Shown piece by piece: positions 10,241 to 21,700 of a DNA stretch of 64,000 nucleotides (its first letter is position 1; the number at the start of each line of letters is the position of its first letter). The notes beneath the pieces are model-generated. The model was not told the origin of the DNA. It made no database searches and saw nothing but the letters and a program-made list of their open reading frames with translations. The DNA lies in contig MU405259.1 of assembly GCA_022836615.1 (NCBI GenBank), positions 186,001 to 250,000 of the forward strand. Direction: 5' to 3'. The stretch comes from Annulohypoxylon bovei var. microspora. Its lineage: Eukaryota > Ascomycota > Sordariomycetes > Xylariales > Hypoxylaceae. A program made the position numbers and the translations under genes.

Positions 10241-11003
10241 AGCTCAGTCCTGAATCGAATTCAGGACCTACGAAAAACCCCCGCTGCTTAGAACGCCGTG
10301 ATGTCAAGTTATGATTACTGCAGTACCACTCCACCATATTCAGGTTTTCTGGTGGGGGGTTTTTGCTCTAGCCTCGAGTCTACCAAGTCGTTTTGGGTCG
10401 GCTTGAAAGTCTGCACTTTATTATGCTATATAGGCCTTAGTTAGCTTGGTGATATTGTTGTGGTTGCCTAGGTGACTCCCAGAGTTTATCCTTTGGCCGC
10501 TCGTCACCTACCCTGGTATTATTGTGGCAGGACGACGCTACATGCCTACCGAGGAGCTTTCCAGATCAGGGGCAGGAAAGAGGGCAAGGGCTCGTTGACA
10601 AAGGCCTCGGCACTGCGGGCATTAGGTATATAGTACAATATATCAGAGCGGTCGAGTCGCGACGGTGAAGGTCAACGAGAAAGCTACGTTGCTGTGAGTC
10701 AAGGCCAAAAGTTTCTCACATCAGTGGCTGAGTGCCCCGGGTCACAGCGGTTGATCACTAAGTTTTAGGGCAGAGATTGCTATTAGGTATGGACTTAGGT
10801 AACTAACTCAAATGTATTACGTAATATTAGCCCCTTTTATTGAAAGATCAAGAATCCTCGTTCCTTCTTGTGTGGATAGTAGATCACACGAGGACGACCG
10901 TCGTTTTCATAAATGGCTTCTGACTTTCTCTTGCAGGTAAAGTGGACTTGAGTCGGTCTGACACGCTGCCAGTTACTATAGCCATGACTTGATAAATCAT
11001 AGG
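10241..11003. other. Intergenic region
   Basis: Contains the tRNA-like stretch on the minus strand at about 10243-10336 and otherwise no gene. The right part is downstream sequence of the GMC oxidoreductase. Confidence 0.4.
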
Positions 11004-12924
11004 CTACGAGTTCTTAATTAATTCTGCTGCTCTCTCGGCCACAGCATAGAGCGTAGCAGTCAAGTGACCGCTAATCTGCAGCGGCAGCACAGACGCATCG
11101 ACGACTCGAACATTCGAAGCACCGTAAACCCTGCCCAGCGCAACGTTGTTAGGCGGAACATGAGAAACCCAGACAGAAGAGGGCTTACCTGAGCTCCGGG
11201 TCGACCACGCCACCAAGTTCACGGGACATCATTGAAGCCGTACCAATGGGGTGGTGATTCGGCGATACTGTGGTCCTGGTTAGTTCGGTATCATCGAGTA
11301 CCTACCTCCTTGGCGATGGTGCACTTACGGATACTCGCGAGGGAGGCTGCCCACTGAGCGTCGGTGGCATTGCGAGGCAGATCTGCGTCGCCGGGGACTA
11401 AATAGCTGGCTACCACATCACGGATCGGGTCTGTGTACCAAAGTTCCTGCGAAACGCGGCCAACCCCCGTCTGAACGGCGAGATCAAAGTCGACGAAGAA
11501 GTACTTGGGGTCGATGGCGGGATGGTCGACATCTTCGGCCGATTTGATATGGACGCTGCCCCGCGAAAACGGCAGGAGGGTCCAGAAGGCCGAGATCAAA
11601 ACGTTTCCCGAACCCGACGTCAAGGTCTCGGCGATCGTGACGTTTGATTTGAAAATTAGGTCTTTTTGGACGCGGAATATCTTTTCTAGCTGGCTGGGGT
11701 TAATGCCGTTGTTGGCCTCCGCGACTTTCTGGGCCCATTCGGAGAGCTTGGCGTCGGCTGCTGTGGCTACGGCGGACAGGTTGCTGCCAAATATGTCTTG
11801 GGCTGTAAGAAAGGTTGCGTAGGGCACAGTCCCAGTCACATTGATATTTGAGGAGAATTGAAGCGCTGTATTGGGTTGTTCTTGAAGGTTTTCACCCACC
11901 CCATAGAGATTCATCATCATCTTTATGCCATAGATGTCGAGTATGTCTTTATTGCCAACACCAGAGCGTTCAAGTATTAGCGGGGTTCTCAGGGACCCAG
12001 CGGATAGCAAAACTTCCTTTTTGGCAGTAATGGTGACCGTTTGGTTGCTAGAGTCACGGTACTCGATGCCATGGGCCAAAAGCATGCTGCTAGTCGTAGA
12101 TGAGTTTGCCCATATCAACTTCGTCGCTGTCCCCTTGATAATCTTGAGATTAGGTCTTTGCTCAATAGGGTAGTAATAGGCGCGGGCGGCATCTTCTCGA
12201 ATGTTCGCGTCTCTGTCAAGTGTTTGTGGCCAGACACCAAACCCGCGCGTGACTCCGCTGTTGAAATCGAGGTTCAAAGGATAGCCCAAGGTCTGCCAAG
12301 CCTCTTGAGCCAGGTTGTAAAATGTCCCATTGAGAAGTTCGAATGGGAATCCAGTTATCAAAGGTCCACCCTCACCATGGTATTCTGGATCGAAGCTTGC
12401 GCCCGCGGCTTTCTGGGCTACTGTAGGCGGCGAGAAGCGCTCGACACCTTTCAAATAAGGATACAGTGCATCCCAGTTCCAACCATCATTTCCGAGAGAT
12501 TCCCAAGCGTCGAACTCAGCTTTGTCACCTCGGATATAGGTCATACCTAGATAGTCAGCTATCATTATCGAAGAAACCAGACATAAACTCTACCATTGAT
12601 GGTGGACGTTCCACCTATTGCTTTTCCAGCATGGAAGGCAAGCGATTTATTGTTGGCTCCTGGCTGTGGCGTCGTGGTATACTGCCAATCGATATCGGTG
12701 CCAAAGGCGCGAAGGAATCTGGTGACATCTGTGACGTTAGGGTTATTCCGTACATCACTGCCGGATTCGACAACCGCAACCTTGACATTTGGATCTTCAG
12801 ACAATCGATTCGCGAGCACGAGTCCACAGGTACCGGCGCCAGCGATTACATAGTCAAAGTCAAACGACTCGCATTTCGCCTTAGCGCTAAGCGCGAATAA
12901 CACGAAAGAGATGACTAGCTTCAT
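11004..12924 (-). CDS. Secreted GMC (glucose-methanol-choline) oxidoreductase (584 aa)
   Basis: Four exons: 12924-12594, 12546-11329, 11267-11189, 11130-11004. Introns are 47, 61 and 58 nt, the last two with ACTAAC or CCTAAC branch points. The first 18-20 residues are a signal peptide. The FAD dinucleotide motif GAGTCG is at residues 29-34, the second GMC signature GGTSTINGMTYIRGD crosses intron 1, and SAGSLRTPLILERSG gives the other FAD/substrate motif. The catalytic pair is NHHPIGTASM (His about 522, exon 3) and SGHLTATLY (His about 565). Length fits aryl-alcohol oxidase or glucose dehydrogenase-type enzymes. The substrate is not predictable. Secretion suggests H2O2 supply or electron transfer in lignocellulose attack, or a tailoring reaction; no cluster partner is adjacent. 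Confidence 0.92.
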
Positions 12925-15212
12925 GATCCGCTGTGTTAGATCTCATAGAGGACTACCCGTCTACGAGGAAACCTGTGTTGTTAAGATGTCTCGGACACAA
13001 ACACAAATATTCGAGGACAAACAAGACATTTCATCCATCATAAGGATTCTCGTGCGACCATATTCGCTTACATCGACCTGATTAACCTTTCTCACGGGCC
13101 GATTTGTTGCATATCGATTGCCATCCTAGGACGGAAGAGTCTCAATTTCTCAAGTTTCTTTCAGCCCCAGTGCCCATCACTCGCCGCCTTGTGCTACCCC
13201 AACCATTCTTGATCACTGATGGGATTGCGGGGAAATTGCGTAGTGCCCTATTAGAAATACGGTGAAGGACGGGCTTACGATCGGGGATCAGATTCCTGCG
13301 AAAAATGTTTCCCTTGCTGAAGGCGTATCGTCATGGATTCATCAGTAACAATGGGGCCTACTTTGAGGTCATGAATGGCTGATGCTCTGCACTATCTTCA
13401 TTGACATACAGGTCTCGTATCAAGATGTGACGACCATGCGTAATAAAGTATAGCTAGCTGCCAGCTATCACTGATTTTGACGTAGAGAGCATATTGAAAA
13501 TAGAGGCTTATTGAGTAAGTCGCATATATTTATGTTGACTGCCATTCATTCGCCATATCGATATCGAAGTTAGCACTCTCTCAAGCCGCTAAGATATCGC
13601 GGGCCAAGTTTCAATTCAAGAGAGGTTGACTAAAATCTCGGTAACTTTCTCATGACGTGGGTTCGTCCCGGTTCGGCAATATCGCATTTGAGAATTGTCA
13701 TTCTAATCTGACGGTTCAGATGCACTTAGTTCCCCGCGTGCTTGACAGTCCACGATAGTAGAAATTAGCTTCAACCTTCAATACCTACCCAAATTACATA
13801 GGCCTTGCCCTAGGTACAAATATGTATCCTCACCTCCCTCAAAGGGGCTAGTGGTATGGGCTTCAGTGTCTATATCGTATTCCTAATGTTCTAACTCGAA
13901 AGTAACAGAGCTTTTAGTTTTTGCGAGATACAGCCCGAATCAAAGCAATCGGCTAAGGGGATTGATTCCCTGAACTGGTAACTAATTCGCTAATGCCCAA
14001 TGTTAGCGCACAGACAGCCCATTTGGAAACTCTCCGACTTTGAGCTGCCCGTCAAATCGCTATGGTAACAATTGCGCAGACAAGTCTTCAGCTCTCATGA
14101 CCCTTCACGACATTCAGATGAGGTTTAGAAGAGTTTGAGTATGAGAAGAACATTGTGAATTAAAAAGGGAAAAGAAATGAACCTTATTTTTATTTGGCTA
14201 CCAATAGATTCGATAATCTGTCTTCCCTCATTACGCCTATCGATAACACGCATATTAGCTTAAATTATTTGGAGAGTCACCCCTGCCTGACAACTTAACG
14301 ATTGCAACTTCATCGATCCGAGGCACGACATCTACCTTAGTCTAGGTGCGCCGTTGGACAACCTCGCACGCGTGCACAATCATGCTGTGCTGCTAGCAGA
14401 TTGGGATCTGGGGGTCTGGGGCCTGCGAATGGGGCCAGTCGCAGCAGATCTCTTGCGCTAATAGGCAGGTGGACGAACTACACCAGTGCCGGTGTGCCGC
14501 CCGACGAGCTGAGCCATCCGTCCAATCACGTCGCCAAGCCCGCTGTCGTGCCGCCACCAGCGAGACCGCTGTGCTCCGGGCTGCCCCTTTCATATACCGC
14601 GCCCAGCCGGCACCCCTTTAAGCTTCGAAGGGGCAGGCATGGGTCGAGAGGCCAGCCAGCTAATAGGGCCTGGCCGCTTTCTCAATTACATACGTACTAT
14701 GCTCGTCCTGTAAATAGTATAGTAGATATGGATGACAAAGGTAGGTACATAGGTAGGCAATAGTATTATCATCCGCATAATATCGATCGCGCATCGCATC
14801 GTATCTCGTCGACGAGCGGACCAGCGTGCCGTCCGAAAAGGGAAGGCAGGCACAGCACCCCTGCGAGGCCCGTCCGGATCTAACGTCGAGGTACAGTTTC
14901 CTTCGCGCAGTCCCGCCCAAGAGAGGGCGCAGAAAACGGGGTTTCGCGTACGATGTCGCGCAGCGTTAGTAATGCCGGACGGGCTCTCACAAGGGTTCCT
15001 GTCCAGTGATTCGACCCATGAATGTATTCGAAGGGCCCGGATTGGGCATTTCACATGCTGACCTGACCTGACCTGAGCTTATATTGGTGCCGGTGCTGGC
15101 GCCTCGGTCTGCGACATAAAAGGCCACTGATCTGTCCCTTTCTTGGCACGTCGAAGCTGTCCTCGTTACCATCCTACCGTGAACCAGGCTCAGTGCGCCC
15201 TATTAGCCCATC
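12925..15212. other. Intergenic region, divergent promoter of GMC and RNase genes
   Basis: No gene is supportable. 14390-14660 is GC-rich with overlapping open frames on both strands but no family signal or start context. A short tandem of ACCTG (15058-15076) and a TATA-like ACATAAAAGG about 100 bp before the RNase start are visible. Confidence 0.45.
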
Positions 15213-15839
15213 ATGTTCGGCTCTAAGGTAATCCTCATAGATCTCGCCAAGTCTGATCCCGTATACGGATGCTCTAACACCGACTACATTAGATCTTCCC
15301 CACGATCCTCTTGGCGGCCGTGTCCGTCGTCCAGGTGTCCGCCCTCGCCGTCGGCGCGAGACAGAGTCAGACCTGTGTCGCCACCTGCGGTTCCGTCTGC
15401 TACTGGCAGTCCGACATCGACGCGGCCGTGAAGCAGGGCTACAGCTACCACCAGCAGGTAATATGCGAAACGACATAAACCCCTACTTTGAATTAAAAAG
15501 AATTTAAATAAAAAAATTAAAAATTAATACCTACTAAATTCGTTCACGTCTACGTAGGGCAAGACCTTAGGCTCGGACAAGTACCCCCACCAGTACAACG
15601 ACTACGAAGGGTTCTCGTTTCCCGACTCGGCCCCCTACTATGTACGTAGCGTGCTCCGCGCCGTCACCATCGCAGCAGGCTCTAACCAGTCGCAGGAATT
15701 CCCGATCCTGAGCTCGTTCTCCGTGTACACCGGCGGGTCCCCCGGCGCCGACAGGGTGGTCTTCGACGGCAGCGGGGACTACGAAGGCTCCATCACGCAC
15801 ACCGGGGCCAGCGGCAACAACTTCGTCGAGTGCACCTGA
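15213..15839 (+). CDS. Secreted guanyl-specific ribonuclease, RNase T1/N1 family (135 aa)
   Basis: Four exons: 15213-15227, 15293-15457, 15558-15641, 15696-15839; every junction is phase 0 and total 408 nt. Removing the third intron is needed: read through, it would insert 18 residues in the core. The protein has a signal peptide (to about residue 27), then the CxxxCGSxCY start of the mature enzyme. All RNase T1 active-site equivalents are present: His in YPHQYN (71, T1 His40), Glu in PYYEFPILSS (89, T1 Glu58), Arg in GADRVVF (108, T1 Arg77) and His in ITHTGASGNNFVECT (123, T1 His92). It should cleave RNA 3' of guanosine extracellularly, for phosphate or nucleotide scavenging. It lacks the long loops of ribotoxins such as sarcin. 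Confidence 0.93.
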
Positions 15840-16595
15840 GCCGCGCGCGCGCGTTCGTTAGCAGGATGGAGCTCTTTGCTGGCCGGTCTTGCGCCAGCTT
15901 TGCCTTATATCTATGTTACAAATACTCTGTATATATCTTGCATGACGGTGTACCTCCGTACTAAAAATGTGACAATTTATCTACCTATACATACCTGCAT
16001 ATTCCAGCATACTAGACTGTAGCCTACCGTACCTTTATTGTAGTATTTGTTAGGAAAACTTTTATTCATCGATGCTAATATTAATACGTGTTAGCTGCAC
16101 GTTATATTTATCCATGCTTCTTATGTTACACAGGATTCTGTGCCAGGGGCGCGACGTTTTAAGGAGCAGGATACGAACCAACAAATCAAAGTTAGCAACT
16201 GAGTACCTGGGTGAGAGTTTATATTAACCACCTCTAACCACCCCCTCTGCTTATGCGTTTACGAATTCTACGGTCTACTTAGGACGTCTTTCTCATACCT
16301 CCCTATATAATATTTTAGTCAAGAATGGGGACGAACGTACGTACGTACGAACACATTCACGTATTCACACGGCGAGGATGATCAATAGCCAAATATGGTA
16401 TCAAGAATTTATTATTATTGCTGACCGCAAGTATCCTTCCACCTAAGAGTAGAACCGTCGACTGCCTTGGTCAAGAGAGGTATAGTAGTGGGCCGTTTTC
16501 CAATCACGGGCCCTGCCAATTGATGCGCCGACAACCCAACTCGTATACACATATACACATACAAAGCGACCAAAAATGAAACGATCAGGAAGTGA
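15840..16595. other. Convergent intergenic region
   Basis: Lies between the RNase and PTR2 3' ends. It holds a short ACGT tandem (about 16335-16350) and no coding signal. Confidence 0.45.
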
Positions 16596-18711
16596 CTATT
16601 GCTTCTGCGAGATCATGACCTCCTCGTTGGCGGCAATGGGCGCAGGTCGGTTGGTCGTCTTGTTCAACTCGTTCTCGCCGACGACGTTGACGGTTCCTTC
16701 CAGCTTGAGGTGGTAGTCCCTGTTCTTGCTGAGGGCGAACTCTTCCTTGTCGATGTGGCGGAATGTGAAGTAGAAGATGATGGTCAGGATACCGCCGGCG
16801 ATGGCAGGGCCGCCAAAGTCCCACGTTAGGTACGGGTCCGTGACGACGGATGAGCAGGCTAGACCGATGGCATAGGCAACGGCTGTGTTGAAAAGGTTGA
16901 GAGCCGAAACAAGACCCCTCATGTTGACGGGAGCGCGCGAGTACGCGATACCGTATGCGGGGACGTTGACGAACAATTCCGAGATACCACCGATGGCGAA
17001 TGGGATGGCCATCCACCAAATGCTGATAGGGGCCACACCTAGACCGTCCTCGCAGTTGCTAGAGCCGTACTCGCCGCAGGGAGACTGCTGGTAGGCGTAG
17101 TAGTTCAGGATGGCGTAGCCGGCACCGCCGACGGAAGACATAGCCAGACCGGTGGTGATACGGGCAACGGGGCCGTAGTGGATGTTGAGTCTTCGCAAAA
17201 GCGGGTACAGTCCGTAGTTAAGGACCGGGGCCATCGCAATGATGCTAAGCGAGTTAAAGTTGTTGATAACATCGTTAGGAACGCCGTTGGTGGTCAGCAT
17301 GGTCGACAAGAAACTGGCGGCGGAACCGAGACCGTTGTCGTTGATGTATTGAATCGGGAAGAAGCAGAAGATACCAGTCGCCTGGAAGGTTCGTCGAACA
17401 TCTTCGACGAAATCATCGTTCCAGTTCGTCTTGATGTTGAGGCCGGAAGCTGCGATGTGGGAGGGCTTAGCTAGGTCCCAGAAGCCATGACGGCCAATCC
17501 TCGTGATGCCGCCGCGTCTGAAGCAGATGCCGAGGATTGAGAAGACGTTGCCAAGATCACTTCCTCCGGGAGGATGGAGAATCAGACGCTTGTAAAGGAA
17601 CCATAGGAGGAGAGGGAGAGGGAGGTAGAGCAGGAGGGGAATCAGGAAAGCCAGCCACCAGCCGACGTACTTCTCAGAGTACGAGGTAGCGACTCCCATG
17701 AAACCACCAATATTAATCAGGAGGTAGAACCAGAGCATAACTCGCTCGGTCGTGGACTCGGGGTCCTGGATGACACGTTCACCACTAGGCAAGGTCATAA
17801 CCGTGGGGACAGTCGTAGTCATCTGATCGAGAAGAAGCGGGGAGACATTAGGCTTAAACATAGCTGGAGAGTCTCAGTTAGCGATGATCGGGCATAGAAA
17901 GCACGCCGCAAATATGTCAACTTACCGGCACCGATCGATAGGATGTATACCGAGAGGAAGTAGGGAACCTTAGCCGTGCCGGCGGCCAATAGGTCCTTCG
18001 CGCCCGCAGCGACCATCAAAACGTGAGCGAGACCGAAGACGCCAACACCCCAGCAGATGAGGCTGAATCGGCCAGTCTTCGCATCGGCGAGCCATCCGAA
18101 TAACATAGGCAAGGCGTACGCAAGCATACTGAACGATTGGGTAACAGCATTCGCTGTGACGGTTCCCAGGCCGAGAGCGCCAGCCGTCTGCTGCGTTCCC
18201 ACCGGAGGAGCTCCGTAGCCATTTCCACCGTCGGGCAAGGGTCGGTTGACATAATTGGAGATCAAGGGTTGAACACCGTAGCTAGTGGGAAAAGCATGGT
18301 CAGTAAGTTTTTACTTTTTCTCTCTCCCTCCCTGTAGAATATGGTAGGTATTGCCTTCCTAAATCTAGCGACAGAGATATTAATTTGGATCACTCACTAG
18401 GAAGCTCGCTCGCAGAATTCCACGATACAGATAGCATAGGCGACGACGGGTAGACTACCGGGGACTCGGCGTAGAGTCCTCAGTTCCTCCTCGGTTGGCT
18501 TGCCTTCATAATCTGCCTCCATTATCGAAGGGTTCAGATACGGCGGAGGCGCATCGTCGCCGGGAGATGTTTTTCCTAGCTTCTCATCGCCGCTAGGTAA
18601 GATAGAGTCCGAGGCACGCTCGAGATCCTCTGAGGTTTGACCTACTACCAGGTAAGTAAATGTCTAGAGTGCTAATATACGATGATGGCTTCAGTTTGTG
18701 GACATACCCAT
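16596..18711 (-). CDS. PTR2: PTR2-type proton-coupled di/tripeptide transporter (624 aa)
   Basis: Four exons: 18711-18708 (only ATGG), 18644-18398, 18281-17926, 17863-16596, total 1875 nt. The cytosolic N terminus is acidic, with PTEEELRTLRRVPG before the first membrane helix; the PTR2 signature FCERASYYG spans the second splice junction (residues about 78-86). Further POT-family marks are GNGYGAPP, GWLADAKTGRF, FKPNVSPLLLDQ and the long hydrophilic loop before FFPIQYINDN. About twelve hydrophobic segments can be traced to FRHIDKEEF, and a hydrophilic tail ends the protein. It imports small peptides with protons at the plasma membrane. The four-base first exon is inferred from a clean GTATGT donor and TAG acceptor; if wrong, translation would begin further in. 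Confidence 0.9.
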
Positions 18712-21700
18712 TGCTAATCCCTCTTCGCAGTTGGCGAAATGTGTTACGGTACTAGAAGACAAAGAAGGCAAGGTAGGATCAAAAGAGAACAACGATGGGG
18801 ACAGTGGGATTTATGCTAAAATCGCCCAGGATGGGGTTCGGCGGGTAAAGGGTCCCGCGTGTCAAAGCTACCGAATCGGTAACCTACATATGTGAGCCTC
18901 GTATCAACAGCAACCAGGCGTCAGGCTTTAGGGCTACATGCAAAACGGTCCTCGGCGTGCGGCGAGGCGTGAGGGAGGCAAAACGAAAGGATTTCAGAAG
19001 ACCTAGGAATTGAGAATTGCGAATTGGGGCGCTAGCGACAGACCAGACTCTAATGTCGGGATTACCGTATAAATCCTTCTGGCCTCGAAGTATGGGAGCG
19101 CGACCAGTCAGAGCATGAATTGGCGTTATCTCTTCGAGCCACCCCATGCGGGTCTTAAAGACCCCGGCTCCTTTTCAAACACTTTCTTTGCAAAAAGACC
19201 TTCAAGGCCTCTGAACCAGTCGAGTCGTGAACGATAAGACTTCGGTGCTAGAACCAGAACGCCTCTAGCGTATGCCACCGAGGTACACCCGCGGAAGCAC
19301 GGCTGGGGTATGGGAATCCCGCTGCCGCATTTGGAAGGTCATTGTTCACAGCTGACCCGCGTAATGGTATGGTGTACGGTATGCTACGTTGTATTGCACG
19401 CATCTTGTCATTCCGCACCTCCGCTAACCTCCAATGGTGTCGCGTCCATTTCCAAGAGAACGGTTGCGACAGGGTCTAAGGCGTTGATAGGATTATCAGG
19501 CAGGGGTTGCTATGCATAGAAGCTGAATCGAAGCCTTGGCAGAAATTGTAACGACGGTTTAGGTTGTTAGGAATAGGAATAGGAACTCTTGAGGTTCAAC
19601 AGACTTCAGTCAAGCTTTCAAGCAAGCTTCTGCCCAGCCGGTTAGGCTTGCATTAGGTAAGTGATAAGAGATCTTGTTTTCGTTAGATTTTCAATTTTCG
19701 CATTGGCGTCTGCGGCATTCTGCCCTTAAACCTTGTCGTTTGCCACAAGCCTAAACCTTGAATCGGCAGCTACGGAAAAGTCTATGTTTCTGCGTATACT
19801 TCGCAGAATATGCGCAAAGTTAAGCGGCTGCAAGTACATACGCTCGCATAGCGTCAACTTAAATATTTTATAGACTACTACTAATTCGGTTCCTTCTCCG
19901 GACTCGTCTGGGAAATTGTGGGACTCCTATACCCAATTGTCGCACAGCTCCCTTGATGGTACTAGTACATATCATAAACTCCTATGACATATTTTTGAGC
20001 ACGCGATCATGGTCTACTATGTATAGTAACCTGTGGTATCCAAGTTGATTGACACCACTGGTAACGAGGTAATCATATGATGATATACTATTCCGCAGCT
20101 GCAAAACATATCATACCTAGGTAACTATTCGGATTCCAACACGGTGCAAGCTGAAAACATGAACTTTGGCACGAAACTGTACATATGTACTGATAACGGT
20201 AGAAATTAACTCCCTAGTCTCGTGGAACACTCCATAGATAAGATCGCTTAAGCTCGGACGAAAAATGTTTATTACAAATCTATATGTATGTATGTAAGGG
20301 GCACGTACTTAATGTCGCTCCCGCCAATGCGTTGGTAGTCCGGCAGATATTGTGTGGTTTTTAGTGGTTGTTCTTGTTGGCTTTCTGACATTGAAGGCTG
20401 TCTTGGCTATCCCGTACATGAAGGTCTTAAATAATACACATACCTACATAGCATGAAGCCGATATACGAGATCTTAGTCTTAACCTAGGCAAACAGGGCA
20501 GCTGAGAGCTGTCGTACAGGTTTCCTTACCTACTTCGTATGATTGGTCTATAACCTTATCCAAGTTAGGGAGGTCCGAATTCATATAAATTCATATACTG
20601 TGCAACACCAAGCACCTACCCAGATAAGCTCGGTAAGGGCAAACTATGGATATCCACCTATTAGAGCTACTTTCCACTCTCTATATTAATACTCGCATAA
20701 CCGTGCTGATGTGCTTACATTTTAACATCGCCAACTCTTACGAATCATTGGATCAGATCTGGAATTGGTTACAAGCGTTCCCGCCTACGGTATCTAACCG
20801 ACCTTTAGGACTTTTACGGGCGTGATCTGCGACCTACTTACAAATGTAGGTACGTATGTAGTACAAGATTATTTGCTTTTGCGCGCAGAGACATGGTGTA
20901 ACTAATTAAGCGCATCGCATCATTGTCCCCATTTAGGGCATACTATTTTATTTGTAGGCCTTCATAAATCGTGTAACCCACCCTGTGCACCGCAACAAAT
21001 ATCAGGTCCTAGACGTCGCAAAGCTTGTTTCGTACCATTAACGGTGGTGTCGATCCCATGCCAAAGTAGATATATCACATCTTTGATCTCCTGAATATCT
21101 TCAAATCCGCCTAGCCTGCCTGTCTGCTGCCAGCAAACTTGTAACGGCTACCAACATTCATCACGTTCTAGACCTGGTGATTTGACCGTGCCCCCATCGA
21201 GCATGAGAGGATCAGCAGATCTCTCGTGTCAGCTCTTATCTTCAACCATTCTCTGATTCGCCTCTGCTTTTTACATACACGTCGGTCTAACCTGCTACCT
21301 ACAATTATGTCATACGATTTGCCTCGTCTTCCCGACAGCGCGGTCCTGGAGCTGATTCTTCAGCCCCAATTGGCTGGGGGGGAGGCAGCCCTCGTGGTAA
21401 TTTGCACCGACAGTGGATATGATGCGATCGAGAGTCAAATTTGACTTCGCGAACCCTTAACCCTAGTTAGCGGCTGTGGTGACCAAGTATGAAAATGTGG
21501 GGTGCCTTAAACGACACAGCGGCAGAGATATTCTAGCGACATTCTAGCGTCCTCGGCGTTACTTGATCTAATGACGACGGATCCTACTAAGAGCCTGTTA
21601 AGATTACCTCGGGTTCTGAAGTTCTATTCTCGAGACGGCCGCTCGAATAGCGCCCTCAAGGAGATAGCCCCGTGTGTGGCCTGACTCATCATGTGTGGTA

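Noticed and set aside
15567..15800. 77-codon minus-strand frame
   Set aside because: Antisense to the RNase exons, which have all active-site residues.
18884..19147. 87-codon minus-strand frame upstream of PTR2
   Set aside because: No family signal; lies in the expected promoter.
21307..21444. 46-codon plus-strand frame starting MSYDLPRLPDSAV
   Set aside because: Reasonable start context but no continuing exon or known family; possibly a decayed first exon.
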